From: Nannocystis punicea
GTDB lineage: Bacteria > Myxococcota_A > Polyangia > Nannocystales > Nannocystaceae
Assembly (NCBI RefSeq): GCF_026965555.1
Contig: NZ_CP114040.1
Coordinates: forward strand, 6,758,001 to 6,822,000
Reading direction: 5' to 3'
Length of the DNA: 64,000 bases
Part shown: in pieces, positions 23,712-33,086 of the stretch
Layout: each line of letters opens with the position of its first letter
How positions within the stretch are numbered: position 1 is the stretch's first letter
Translations under genes and position numbers: made by a program
The notes under the pieces: model-generated
What the model saw: the letters and a program-made list of their open reading frames with translations, nothing else
Databases searched by the model: none
What the model was told of the DNA's origin: nothing

Positions 23712-24629
23712 TCACGACCGCAGGGCCAGCTCCAGCGCGTCCTGCAGCGTCGCCACCGTCGTCAGCGTCTGCGCTTCGAGGCCGAGCTTCACGATCAGCG
23801 TCGCCACCATCGGCGAGATCCCCGACAGCACGCAGCGGCAGCCCAGCAGCCCCACCGCGCGGCTGGTTCGCAGCAGTGATTCGACGGTGGCCGTGTCGAT
23901 CTCGAGGAGGCCTGTCAGATCGAGGATCGCGGTGCGGGCCCCGGTGCGCGAGATCGCCGACAGCAGGTCCTCGGTCACGCGCGCGGCGCGGTCGCCGTAC
24001 AGGCCGCCGAGCACCGGCACTGCGAGCACCCCGCGCCCGACCTGCAGGATCGGGCTGCTGATGCGCTCGATCACCTGCTCCTGCGCGCGCAGCCGCGACA
24101 TCTGCTCCACCTGGTCGGTGATGTCCATGATGTAGCCGAAGTAGTGCGTGATCTCGCCACGGTCGTCGCGCAAGATCACCGTGTAATCGGCGATCCACAG
24201 CGCGCGGCCGTCGGCGTGCAGCAGGCGATACGGCTGGTGCACGAACCACGAGGCCCCGGCCTTGCTGTTGCTCGTCACCTCCTCGAACACGCGCGGGAGG
24301 TCCGCCTCGTGGATGAGCGACGCGTACGACCTCCGACCGCTGGCGATCTCCTCGAGCGGGTAGCCGGTCAACGTGGCCACGTTGGGAGACACGTACTCGA
24401 TCGGCCAGCCCTCGCGGTTCTGCCAGCGGAACACCACCACCGGTCCGACTGCGAACAGGAGGCGCTCCTGCAAGCGAGCGTCGGAGGCGCGGATCAGGCG
24501 GTTGACCTCGCGCTCGAGCTCCCCGAGCGCGTCGTCGCCGGGCGCGCCGATCGGCTCCGGGATGCCGGCGTCGGCGATGCTCCGCACGCGCCGGACGATC
24601 TGCTGGATCCGCGACTCTACATCGGACAT
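23712..24629 (-). CDS. PAS-STAS signalling protein (RsbR-like)
   Basis: 305 residues. A helical N-terminus is followed by a PAS domain at about 60-180 (FAVGPVVVFRWQNREGWPIEYVSPNVATLTGYPLEEI..., ITHYFGYIMDITDQVEQ). A C-terminal STAS domain at about 190-300 has SSPILQVGRGVLAVPVLGGL, ARTAILDLTGLLEIDTATVESLLRTSRAVGLLGCRCVLSGI. RsbR/RsbS-type stressosome proteins carry phosphorylatable Ser/Thr in this part of the STAS domain; LEIDTATVESLL retains a Thr at the usual place. No partner RsbT/RsbS gene is nearby. A small TAAAC dyad lies just upstream. Confidence 0.9.
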   Translation of the reverse strand: MSDVESRIQQIVRRVRSIADAGIPEPIGAPGDDALGELEREVNRLIRASDARLQERLLFAVGPVVVFRWQNREGWPIEYVSPNVATLTGYPLEEIASGRRSYASLIHEADLPRVFEEVTSNSKAGASWFVHQPYRLLHADGRALWIADYTVILRDDRGEITHYFGYIMDITDQVEQMSRLRAQEQVIERISSPILQVGRGVLAVPVLGGLYGDRAARVTEDLLSAISRTGARTAILDLTGLLEIDTATVESLLRTSRAVGLLGCRCVLSGISPMVATLIVKLGLEAQTLTTVATLQDALELALRS

Positions 24630-24640
24630 TCAGCCGACAC

Positions 24641-24653
24641 TAAACGAGGTTTA
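24641..24653. promoter_or_regulatory. AT-rich dyad upstream of the PAS-STAS gene
   Basis: TAAAC-GAG-GTTTA is a perfect 5-bp dyad starting 12 bp upstream of the start at 24629, in otherwise GC-rich DNA. Possible operator or leader element. Confidence 0.3.
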
Positions 24654-25277
24654 CCCCGAGGAACAAGTCTCCCGAACGCGCCCCCGCGACCGCCGACTGC
24701 GCGGCTCCTCGCATGGAACGATACGAAGGTGGGAGAAGCTGGTACCGACAATCCTCGCACCGTTCGGAGACCGCGGCGGCGCGACCGCCGGCGGCGCGCG
24801 CACCGGTCGAGTCCGGTGACGCCGCCGACGCCTCCACGAAGATCCTGAGACACGGACGACGCTCGTGGCGACCGCCGTCTCCCGTCGCGGACGCCGCCGC
24901 AGACCTCGGCAACGGGGCGAAACGCCGGGCTGATATTGAACGCGAGTCAGCTCGTGATTGCTCCATGGCCTCCGGGACAGACGGAAGACGAGCGAGTCCT
25001 CTCGCCGCCATTGCATGGAGGAGAGAACGACCTGGTTCGGACCTCGTCCTCGATTGCTCGCACTGGCGGCTCGCTGCATTCACGCAGAATCACCAGACGC
25101 GGAGCACGGAGGTGGCCACGCGTGAAGGTTCACAGCGGACATTCGGGACCGTCGTCTCGCGCGGTCGAGGTCGCCGGCGAAGTCGTCGCACCGCGGCTCG
25201 TCGCGGCCATGACGCTGACTGCGGCGGAGCTCGCCGGAGGCTCGCTGCCGTAACGTCACTCGCGCCGGGGCTTGTTC

Positions 25278-25288
25278 GCACGAACTGC
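25278..25288. promoter_or_regulatory. Degenerate GCA-N5-TGC activator site
   Basis: GCA-CGAAC-TGC, centre at 25283, about 104 bp upstream of the predicted start of transcription for the sigma-54 promoter at 25361. It keeps only the core of the CGTGCA-N5-TGCACG dyad found upstream of the receiver/kinase operon. Confidence 0.35.
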
Positions 25289-25360
25289 GGCAGGGCGCAA
25301 ACGAATCGCCGTCTGGCGCCGTCGAGGCCGCCGGAGCGCCGGAGCGATTCGACGTGCCAA

Positions 25361-25376
25361 TGGTACGAGCCTTGCT
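25361..25376 (+). promoter_or_regulatory. Sigma-54-type promoter for the small membrane protein
   Basis: TGGTACGAGCCTTGCT differs from the consensus TGGCACG-N4-TTGCW at one position and keeps the GG and GC dinucleotides at the correct distance. Transcription would begin near 25387, just before the GAGGAG ribosome-binding site of the gene at 25401. Confidence 0.65.
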
Positions 25377-25400
25377 ACTTCGTTCGACGAGGAGCATCGA

Positions 25401-25532
25401 ATGACCACCATCATCGCCTTCGCCTTCCCCGGATTTTTGCCCAACATGCTCGGTTGGTTGTGCGGCGCCCTCGCCATCGTCGGGGTGTTCCTGTTCAATC
25501 GCAGCCGCCTGCGGGACCATTCGCACGAGTGA
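25401..25532 (+). CDS. 43-residue single-pass membrane peptide
   Basis: MTTIIAFAFPGFLPNMLGWL followed by CGALAIVGVFLFNRSRLR and a charged HSHE end. One transmembrane helix and a basic cytoplasmic tail are evident. GAGGAG lies 6 nt before the ATG and a near-consensus sigma-54 promoter 25-40 bp upstream, which supports it as a real gene despite its size. Small proteins of this form often modify terminal oxidases, transporters or sensor kinases; that role is only a suggestion from the neighbouring globin-kinase regulon. Confidence 0.6.
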   Translation: MTTIIAFAFPGFLPNMLGWLCGALAIVGVFLFNRSRLRDHSHE

Positions 25533-25660
25533 CGCAGTCGAGGTGGCGGGGGCTCGGGGAGGCCGCACGCAACGACTGCGCCGCGGCGCAAGGCCTTCGC
25601 CTCCGCGAGCGGGCCCGGCGAGAATGCCAGCGAGAACCGCTGGCACGTGGCTTGCTGACC

Positions 25661-26158
25661 ATGGGGCCCATGCACGTCGCCCACCGCTGTCTGTTCACCA
25701 CGCTCCTCCTCGTCGCCGGCTGCGACGCCCCGCCGCCCGCGCCGCGCGTCGAGGTCCACGACGCCAACCCGAGCGGCGACCGCAAGGGTCTGTCCGAGTG
25801 CCTCGACGAGTGCAGCGCGCAGCGGCTCAGCGCCACCGACGCGGCGACCTGTCGCAACAATTGCGAGACGGCCTTCAAGGTCGCGCCCACGGCCGGCGGC
25901 GAGCCGGCGCTCGACGCGGCGGTGAAGTGCCTCGATCGCTGCCACCGGCAATCCCCGGGCGACCCGGCCTGCGTCGACGAATGCAAGCAGTCGGCGAGCT
26001 CGGTCGAGGCGGCCTTCCCCGGCGCGGTCGACCGCCTCGGGTCCTGCGTCGATGCCTGCCACGCCGACCGCAGCCTGAACGACACCGACCGCTGGACCTG
26101 CCTGAACAATTGCTCGCAGACGGCGAAGATCGCCGACAAGCCGGCCGCAGCGCAGTGA
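25661..26158 (+). CDS. Cys-rich lipoprotein with three twin-CX3C repeats
   Basis: 165 residues from the ATG at 25661 (another at 25670). The signal peptide ends LLLVAGC. The mature part contains three repeats of paired CX3C motifs: CLDEC...CRNNC, CLDRC...CVDEC and CVDAC...CLNNC, each pair 9-14 residues apart. Twin CX3C is the disulfide-bonded helical-hairpin pattern also known from small Tim chaperones and other helical-hairpin proteins. Here it is probably a convergent disulfide-stapled helix bundle in the periplasm. Function unknown. Confidence 0.82.
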   Translation: MGPMHVAHRCLFTTLLLVAGCDAPPPAPRVEVHDANPSGDRKGLSECLDECSAQRLSATDAATCRNNCETAFKVAPTAGGEPALDAAVKCLDRCHRQSPGDPACVDECKQSASSVEAAFPGAVDRLGSCVDACHADRSLNDTDRWTCLNNCSQTAKIADKPAAAQ

Positions 26159-26288
26159 CTCTCGCGACGGCGCGCTCGCGCTCTCCCACCACGGCCACGG
26201 TCTCGCTGCACTCTGCACAATGCCCGCCCGGCGCTCGAGCGGTGGACGCGAAAACCCGGCGAACGCTCCGCGCAGGCCCTGCGGCGAT

Positions 26289-27649
<1,361 letters not shown>

Positions 27650-27650
<1 letters not shown>

Positions 27651-29368
27651 TACGTGGCCTCCACGCGCGACCGGTTCGCGCTGTCGGGCGGGCCGTCGAG
27701 CGGCAGCACGATGCGGAAGATGGTGCATCCGCGCTTGCTGTCGACGTCGAGGGTGCCGCCGTGGTCGGTGACGATGCGGTACGAGATCGACAGGCCGAGG
27801 CCGGTGCCCTGCGGCTTGGTCGAGAAGAACGCGTCGAAGATCGGGGCGTCCGCGGGGATCCCCGGGCCGTTGTCCTCGATCTCGAACGACACCGTCTGCG
27901 GCTGCCGCCGCGCGCGCAGGACCACCCGGCCGGCCCCGGCCTCGCCGGCGACCGCCTCGATCGCGTTCTGCGTCAGGTTGAGCAGCACCTGCTCGAGCTT
28001 GGCCCCGTCGGCCTCGATCTCGATCGGCTGCGGCGGCACGTCGAGCGCCACCTCCACGCCGTGCGGGTGCGCCTGGGCGGCGACCATCTGCGCGACCCGA
28101 TCGAGCAGCGTCTGCACCGACACGCGCTTGACCAGCAGCGGCTTCGGCCGCGCGAACGCCAGGAACTCGGTGACGAGGCTGCCGAGGCGCTTGATCTCGT
28201 CGGCCACCACGCCGACGGTCTCGATCAGCTCGGGGTGCGCGCCCGACTTCTTGAGCGAGCGATCGAGGTACGTGACGTGGAGCTGCGCCCCGTTGAGCGG
28301 GTTGCGGATCTCGTGGGCCAGGCCGGCCGCGAGCGTGCCGATCGCCGCCAGCTTCTCTTGCTGCTTGGTGCGAGCCAGCAGCGCCTTCTCGTCGGTGGTG
28401 TCGCGGCCGATGGCGAACACGCACACGTCGTCGCCGCTCGACGGCGCGTGCGTCAGCTGCCACAGCACGCTGCGGCGCTGGCCGGCGCGGGTGCTGACCG
28501 CCGTCTCGATCGCCCGGCTCACCACCTCGCGCTCGCTCGCCGCGCCCTGCGCCGACGCGAAGCCGCGCAAGATCTGGCGCAGCGCGGCGCCCTCCCCGAT
28601 CTCGTCGATCGCCAGGCAATCGAGCAAGGAGCGGCCGATCACCTCGTCGCGCGCGAAGCCGGTGGTCCGCTCCGCCTCTTGATTGAACAGCAAGATCGAG
28701 CCCTGCGCGTCGAGGCCGACGATGATCACGTGCGCCAGCTCGACCGCGTTGACGTAGCGGTGCTCCGTCCGCGCCAGCGAGGCGCCCAGCGCCTGGCGCT
28801 CGAGGCGCTCGACCTGCTGGATGCGGGCGACGAAGTTGTCGCGGTAGCTCTCGAGCATGATCGCCAGCTCGAGGTCGAGCAGGCGCGAGATGGCGTCCAT
28901 GACCGCGAGGCCGGACGGGCCGGCGGCCTCGGCGATCCGCAGCAGCGACGAGCGGATGAGCGCCATCGCCGTGAACATGTACCGCTGCGGCAGCCCGACC
29001 TTGACGTGCACGCGGCCGATCTGCGCCGTGTCCTCGAAGTAGGCCTCGTCGTAGCGGCCGCCGAACAGCCGCTCCATCCACAGCACCAGCGACCGCTGCA
29101 GCCGCGCGATCTGGGCCTCGCCGGTGAACACCGCGTGCGCCTCGTCGTGCTGGCGGATCCGGTCGTAGAACTCCTGCGCGATGCGGGCGAAGTGCGGCGC
29201 CGCGACGTCACGGAAGGATCGCAGGAGCGCCGCGTCCTCCGCCGCGAACGCGACGTAGCGCTTCAGCTCCTCGAATCGGGTCTCGGCGGCAGGAGGGTCC
29301 CGGACTGGAAGACCGTGGTTCGGCAGGGGAATCCGTCGCTCTCGCTCTGTTCGCGTGAAAATTACCAT
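27650..29368 (-). CDS. Globin-coupled sensor histidine kinase with PAS domain
   Basis: 572 residues, no transmembrane segment. Residues of about 30-190 form a sensor globin: RFEELKRYVAFAAEDAALL..., with the proximal-His segment IGRVHVKVGLPQRYM (His121) matching the IG..H..IGL....Y signature. A PAS domain (about 205-325) precedes a HisKA domain with LAAGLAHEIRNPLNG (His352) and an HATPase domain (NLTQNAIEAV, DNGPGIP, GTGLGLSI). The haem globin would sense oxygen, NO or CO and control phosphotransfer to the NtrC partner just downstream. It is the middle gene of a receiver-kinase-regulator operon. Confidence 0.93.
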
Positions 29369-29414
29369 CTCGACCTGCGCGGCAACAAGGCCCGGAATTC
29401 CCGCCGATTCGGCC

Positions 29415-29822
29415 TCACGTGACCGCCTCCAGCAGCCGCAGCAGCCCGGAGTAATCGATCGGCTTGGTGACGATCCGACAGCCCGGAGCGGCGCCGAGCG
29501 CGAGGCGCTCCGCGACCTGCGGGTGGGCCGTCACGAGCACGAGGCGCAGCGTCGGGTGACGCGCGTGGATCCGCCGCAGCGTCTCGACCTCGCCCGCGCG
29601 CGCCGGCGACACGTCCATCACCAGGATGTCCGGCTGCGGGCCGCGCTCGACGCGGGCCTCGGCGGCCGCGGCGTCGGCCGCGACCTCGACGACGAAGCCG
29701 TCGACCCGCAGCAACTTGACCAGGACGGTGGCCGTCTTCGGCGCGCCGTCGACGACGAGGATCGACACCGGTCGTCCGGTCACCGCGGCCTGCACGGGCG
29801 GATGGATTGCGCATGGGGTCAT
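29415..29822 (-). CDS. Stand-alone receiver-domain protein
   Basis: 135 residues from the ATG at 29822. The receiver fold is VSILVVDGAPKTATVLVKLLRVDGFVVEVAA, phospho-acceptor candidate in DILVMDVSPARAGEVE, LVTAHPQVAERLALG and the Lys of VTKPIDYSGLLRLLE. One of the two usual acidic residues after strand 1 is Gly (VVDG), so phosphorylation chemistry may be altered. First gene of the operon with the globin kinase (46-bp gap). It could be a phosphate sink or a modulator of the kinase. Confidence 0.8.
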   Translation of the reverse strand: MTPCAIHPPVQAAVTGRPVSILVVDGAPKTATVLVKLLRVDGFVVEVAADAAAAEARVERGPQPDILVMDVSPARAGEVETLRRIHARHPTLRLVLVTAHPQVAERLALGAAPGCRIVTKPIDYSGLLRLLEAVT

Positions 29823-29871
29823 GGTCGTGAGGGCTGGACGAGGAGAATGCGGGCGAGCTCCGGGAGCATCG

Positions 29872-29887
29872 AGCAAGCGTCGTGCCA
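29872..29887 (-). promoter_or_regulatory. Sigma-54 promoter of the receiver/globin-kinase/NtrC operon
   Basis: Read on the minus strand it is TGGCACGACGCTTGCT, an exact match to TGGCACG-N4-TTGCW. Predicted transcription start near 29861, about 40 nt before the start codon at 29822. Confidence 0.82.
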
Positions 29888-29957
29888 TCGTTCGTCGAGC
29901 CGCCATCCCAGCCCGCGGCGGCTCGTCGCCACCGCGAGCGCGAGCGCCTTGCGCCCG

Positions 29958-29974
29958 CGTGCAAGACCTGCACG
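29958..29974. promoter_or_regulatory. CGTGCA-N5-TGCACG activator-binding dyad
   Basis: A perfect dyad with 6-bp arms around AGACC. Its centre is about 105 bp upstream of the predicted transcription start of the minus-strand operon, the usual distance for enhancer-binding proteins. A stronger version of the same dyad lies upstream of the two-domain stress-protein gene at 35355-35377. Confidence 0.65.
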
Positions 29975-30112
29975 TCGCGCTTCGCCGCCGCGTTCATCGA
30001 TCGGTGCGGGGAGCCTGGCGACGAAGCTCTCGTGAGGTCAGATGCGGCGCCCCTCGACGCGGCTCACGATATCCGCCCGGCGCCGCAGTCGCACGCGCAG
30101 TTCCTGCACGCG

Positions 30113-30129
30113 AATGCACCGAGTGCACG
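30113..30129. promoter_or_regulatory. Second, weaker dyad of the same type
   Basis: AATGCA-CCGAG-TGCACG, 5-nt spacer. It lies about 325 bp upstream of the predicted start of the plus-strand promoter and may serve either direction. Confidence 0.4.
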
Positions 30130-30418
30130 CACCCCTCGACGGCGAGCCCGCGCCGCCGGCCTCGGTTCATGCGCGCCCTGGGAGATTGCCCCTCGCGCTG
30201 CGCCGCGGTCGCTGCGGTCCCCTCATTCACGGGAAGATCCTTCTTGGTCCCGTGATCAATCGCCGGGTGATCACCCCAATGGTGTCCCTTCGCACCACGC
30301 GGTCGCTCACCCTCGCGCGGCGCAACGTCGGTTCGGAGCGCCGCGCAAGGCGTGCACCTCGACGCAATCGCTGCACCTCGCCCCCGCGCGAACCTTGCGG
30401 GCTCACCGGCCCCCGACC

Positions 30419-30434
30419 TGGCACGGAGGTTGCT
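30419..30434 (+). promoter_or_regulatory. Sigma-54 promoter of the second NtrC-like gene
   Basis: TGGCACGGAGGTTGCT matches TGGCACG-N4-TTGCW exactly. Predicted start of transcription near 30445, about 60 nt upstream of the ATG at 30505. Confidence 0.82.
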
Positions 30435-30504
30435 GAAGCACCGGGCAACGAAGCCTCGCAGTCGGCCGTCGCGCCGCGATGAACCTGCCTCTCAGGACAG
30501 ATCC

Positions 30505-31929
30505 ATGCCCAACCCAAGCCCCGCCGCCCCCCGGATCCTCATCGTCGACGACGAGCCGAGCGCCCGCTCGGCGCTGTCCGCCCTGCTGCGAGAGGAGGGG
30601 TACGAGGTCCAGTGCGCCGCCGACGGCTACAAGGCGCTCGGGCGCGCCGACGAGTGGCGGCCCGACATCGTCCTCACCGACGTCAAGATGCCCGCGCTCG
30701 GCGGCATCGAGCTGCTCGCCCGCCTGCGCGAGCGGCTGCCCGAGGTCGCGGTCGTCATCATGTCCGGCTTCGGCTCGGTCGAGGGCGCCGTCGAGGCCAT
30801 GCAGCTCGGCGCCGACGACTACCTCAGCAAGCCGCTGAACTTCGAGCAGGTGCTGCTCACGCTCCAGCGCATCGTCGCCGGCCGGGCCATCTCGAGCGGG
30901 ATCAAGGACGCGCGTCCCAGCGCCGCGACCGCCGAGGCCACCGCCGACCTCGTCGGCCAGAGCCGGGTCCATCGCGAGCTCGTCGAGCTTGCGGAGCAGG
31001 TCGCCGCGGCGCCGGTCTCGCTGCTCGTCACCGGCGAGCGAGGCAGCGGCAAGCAGCACCTCGCCCGCCTGATCCACCAGCTCAGCGGGCGCCCGGGCCG
31101 GCTCGTGCGCGTGTCCTGCAGCACCGCCGACGAGGCCTCCCTGAGCGACGAGCTGTTCGGCTCCGAGGGTCGCGTGCTCGCGGCCCACCGCGGCACCCTC
31201 CTGCTCACCGACATCGACGCGCTGCCGCCCGCGCTGCAGGCCCGCCTGCTGGGCCTGCTGCAGGAGCGCTGCGTGACGCGGCTCGGCGGCGCCCGCCTCG
31301 AGATCGACGTCCGCGTCCTCGCCACCAGCCGCGACCTCGCCTCCGCGGTCGCCGGCGGCCGGTTTCGCCCCGAGCTGGCCGAGCGCCTCGCGGTCGTCAG
31401 CCTCCGCGTCCCGGCCCTGCGCGAGCGCCGGGACGACATCCCGCTGCTGGCCACCCACTTCGTGCAACGTCACGCGCGCAAGCTCGGCAAGTCGATCACC
31501 GGCTGCGCCGAGCGGGTGCTGCAGATCCTGTTCGGCCTCGACTGGCCCGGCAACACCCGCCAGCTCGAGCAATGCATCGAGCGGGCCGTGATCCTCGCGC
31601 GCGGCCGCGAGATCGAGCCGAGAGACCTGCCGCGCGAGTTCACTGCCGCCGCGGCCGAACATCGCGGCGCGCCCGTGATCCCCGGCGCCAGCCTGTGGGA
31701 CATCGAGCGCTACGCGATCTTGCAGACCCTCGAGCACACCGGCGGCAGCACCAGCAAGGCCGCCCGGATCCTCGGCATCTCGGCGCGCAAGATCCAGTAC
31801 CGGCTCAACGAATACGGCCGCGCCAGGCAGGACCTCGCCCCTGCGCGCCCCGAGCGACCGGCCGACGCGGCCCGACCGCAGCGCGCCGAGGCCGACGACG
31901 ATCGCCGGGGAGCCGGCGTCAACGCGTGA
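30505..31929 (+). CDS. NtrC-like response regulator lacking the GAFTGA loop
   Basis: 474 residues. The receiver domain is normal (ILIVDDEPSARSAL, Asp59 in IVLTDVKMPALGG, LSKPLNFEQVLL). The AAA+ domain has a changed Walker A (GERGSGKQHL). Where sigma-54 activators read ELFGHEKGAFTGA, this protein reads ELFGSEGRVLAAHRGTLLLTDID: the loop that contacts sigma-54 is missing. The Fis-type helix-turn-helix (SKAARILGISARKIQYRLNEYGRA) closely resembles that of the NtrC protein at 26289-27650. It probably binds the same DNA sites but cannot open sigma-54 complexes, so it could act as an antagonist or by another route, as known for GAFTGA-less NtrC proteins. A basic/acidic tail of about 35 residues follows. 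Confidence 0.93.
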   Translation: MPNPSPAAPRILIVDDEPSARSALSALLREEGYEVQCAADGYKALGRADEWRPDIVLTDVKMPALGGIELLARLRERLPEVAVVIMSGFGSVEGAVEAMQLGADDYLSKPLNFEQVLLTLQRIVAGRAISSGIKDARPSAATAEATADLVGQSRVHRELVELAEQVAAAPVSLLVTGERGSGKQHLARLIHQLSGRPGRLVRVSCSTADEASLSDELFGSEGRVLAAHRGTLLLTDIDALPPALQARLLGLLQERCVTRLGGARLEIDVRVLATSRDLASAVAGGRFRPELAERLAVVSLRVPALRERRDDIPLLATHFVQRHARKLGKSITGCAERVLQILFGLDWPGNTRQLEQCIERAVILARGREIEPRDLPREFTAAAAEHRGAPVIPGASLWDIERYAILQTLEHTGGSTSKAARILGISARKIQYRLNEYGRARQDLAPARPERPADAARPQRAEADDDRRGAGVNA

Positions 31930-32230
31930 TCCGTCGACGCGCCCCGCGGCGAGCGAACGACCCTCACGCCGCAATGCCGAAGTCGCGCGCCGCGGGGTCC
32001 GCTCGGCCGCTCGAGCGCGGGTGATTCGCTCACGCGCTCCGCGGCGAGCGGACGACCCTCACGCCGCAATGCGCGTGGTCGGCGGCGCGTGCGATGTGGG
32101 TGCCGACCCGCCGCTCGAGCGGACGTGTGATTCGCTCACGCGCTCCGCGGCGGGCGGACGACCATCACGCTGCAATGCGCGTGGTTGACGACGCGCGCCG
32201 CGGTGGTGCCGATCAGTCGATCGAGCGCGT
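31926..32230. repeat. Tandem copies of a gene 3' end, three units
   Basis: Units start at 31926, 32021 and 32127 (about 95, 106 and 100 bp). The third unit is the real 3' end of the minus-strand stress-protein gene; the first two are decayed copies with the shared segments GCGCTCCGCGGCGAGCGGACG and ACG(C)TGCAATG-like stretches. The first copy begins within the stop codon of the NtrC-like gene. So the whole gap between these convergent genes is duplicated gene end. Confidence 0.8.
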
Positions 32231-32573
32231 CGAAGCCGTGGCTGCCGATCACGATCAGGTCGACCTCGAGCTCGTCCGCCAGCTCGCAGATCACTTGCGC
32301 CGGCCGCCCGATCTGCACGCGATTCTCGCCGACGATCGGCGGTGACAGGCGCCCGCGCAGCGCCGCCAGGTCGCTCTGGCCGTCCTCCAGGAGCTTCTCG
32401 GTCAGCTCGCCGCCGGACAGCGCCCAGGCTTCCAGAGGGACACCGACCGGCACGTTGACGGCCCGACACAGGTGGAGGATCGCGCCGTGCATGCGGGCGA
32501 GCTGCTCGGCGTGGCTGAACACGAGCTCGGTGCGGGGAGATCCATCGAGGGCTGCGAGGATGCGCTTGTACAT
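32136..32573 (-). CDS. Universal stress protein, single domain
   Basis: 145 residues from the ATG at 32573: MYKRILAALDGSPRTELVFSHAEQLARMHG opens a UspA fold. The ATP-binding motif G-x2-G-x9-G-(S/T) appears near the C-terminus in IGSHGFDALDRLIGTTAARVVNHAHCSVMVVR, so it is probably the nucleotide-binding class. Its promoter region has a sigma-54-like element (32622-32637) and a half-matching dyad (32743-32759). It is part of the stress-protein set around the globin-kinase system. Confidence 0.93.
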   Translation of the reverse strand: MYKRILAALDGSPRTELVFSHAEQLARMHGAILHLCRAVNVPVGVPLEAWALSGGELTEKLLEDGQSDLAALRGRLSPPIVGENRVQIGRPAQVICELADELEVDLIVIGSHGFDALDRLIGTTAARVVNHAHCSVMVVRPPRSA

Positions 32574-32621
32574 GCCGGGCAAACCATGCCCCCTCCGGCC
32601 CGGCTCGGCAGCCCCGGAGCG

Positions 32622-32637
32622 CGCGAAATTCCTGCCG
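32622..32637 (-). promoter_or_regulatory. Sigma-54-like promoter of the single-domain stress protein
   Basis: On the minus strand CGGCAGGAATTTCGCG keeps GG and GC at the right distance and 8 of the 12 defined consensus positions. Predicted start near 32611, about 40 nt before the start codon, the same leader length as in the receiver operon. Confidence 0.45.
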
Positions 32638-32742
32638 CCCGCCGCGTGGCGAGGCCCCGCACACCTGAGCTCGCCCGAGCCGGGCGCGTCGCCGAAGTCA
32701 CCGCCGCCGCGAGCATCGTCCGCGCCGCGAGCCTGGCGCGCG

Positions 32743-32759
32743 CGGTCACGACGTGCACG
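32743..32759. promoter_or_regulatory. Partial activator dyad near the stress-protein genes
   Basis: CGGTCA-CGACG-TGCACG has one perfect half-site and the 5-nt spacer. It lies about 140 bp upstream of the predicted minus-strand start and upstream of the decayed stress-protein copy on the plus strand. Confidence 0.4.
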
Positions 32760-32837
32760 CGGCCGCGGAGGTCCTCCGCGATTGCTCCCGACTCTCGCCC
32801 ACCGATTCGGCGCTGCGGCGCGGTGTGCATGATTCGT

Positions 32838-33086
32838 ATGTCGACAGCACCGCGAGGGGCGCTCGGCTTCGGTCGCGGCCCACAAGCAGGGACGCGCCCG
32901 TGTGCCAGCGACGTCAATGTGTGGAGTTCTCCGCGGCGACGACGGCGAGGCAACGGAACACAGACGAGCACCCGTGTGCCAGCGACGTCAATGTGTGGAG
33001 TTCTCCGCAGCGGCGACGACGAGTCGTTCCAGGCCGTCCTCGACCGCGGAGAGGGGACGCGGCTCGACGGCGACATTCAGGGGTGA
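32838..33086 (+). pseudogene. Decayed copy of the two-domain universal stress protein
   Basis: Bases 32829-32850 nearly repeat the start region of the intact gene at 35477-35498 (GATTCGTATGTCGACAGCAC). The frame begins MSTAPRGALGFG like the intact MSTALRWVLGLD, and later regains LRSGDDESFQAVLDRG like the intact LRSDNYEQFQAVLARA. Between them the sequence is scrambled by a 74-bp tandem duplication, and the frame ends after 82 residues instead of 276. It is a remnant of a duplicated gene including its upstream region. Confidence 0.75.
32900..33047. repeat. 74-bp tandem duplication in the stress-protein remnant
   Basis: Two copies start at 32900 and 32974. Both begin GTGTGCCAGCGACGTCAATG and continue through TGTGGAGTTCTCCGC; the rest of each unit has diverged. 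Confidence 0.8.

Larger units (their letters stand above)
24630..25400. other. Gene-free stretch with a sigma-54-type promoter near its right end
   Basis: No convincing gene between the PAS-STAS start and the small membrane protein. It holds a TAAAC-GAG-GTTTA dyad (24641-24653) and, at the right end, a GCA-N5-TGC dyad (25278-25288) and a sigma-54-type promoter (25361-25376). Confidence 0.5.
29823..30504. other. Divergent regulatory region with two sigma-54-type promoters
   Basis: No gene is evident. It contains the promoters at 29872-29887 (minus) and 30419-30434 (plus), a CGTGCA-N5-TGCACG dyad (29958-29974) and a weaker one (30113-30129). Half-sites near 30351-30377 lie about 70-95 bp upstream of the predicted plus-strand start. 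Confidence 0.6.

Noticed and set aside
32579..32592. Sigma-54-like GC...CC match immediately upstream of the stress-protein start
   Set aside because: It would place transcription inside the coding sequence; the element at 32622-32637 is better positioned.
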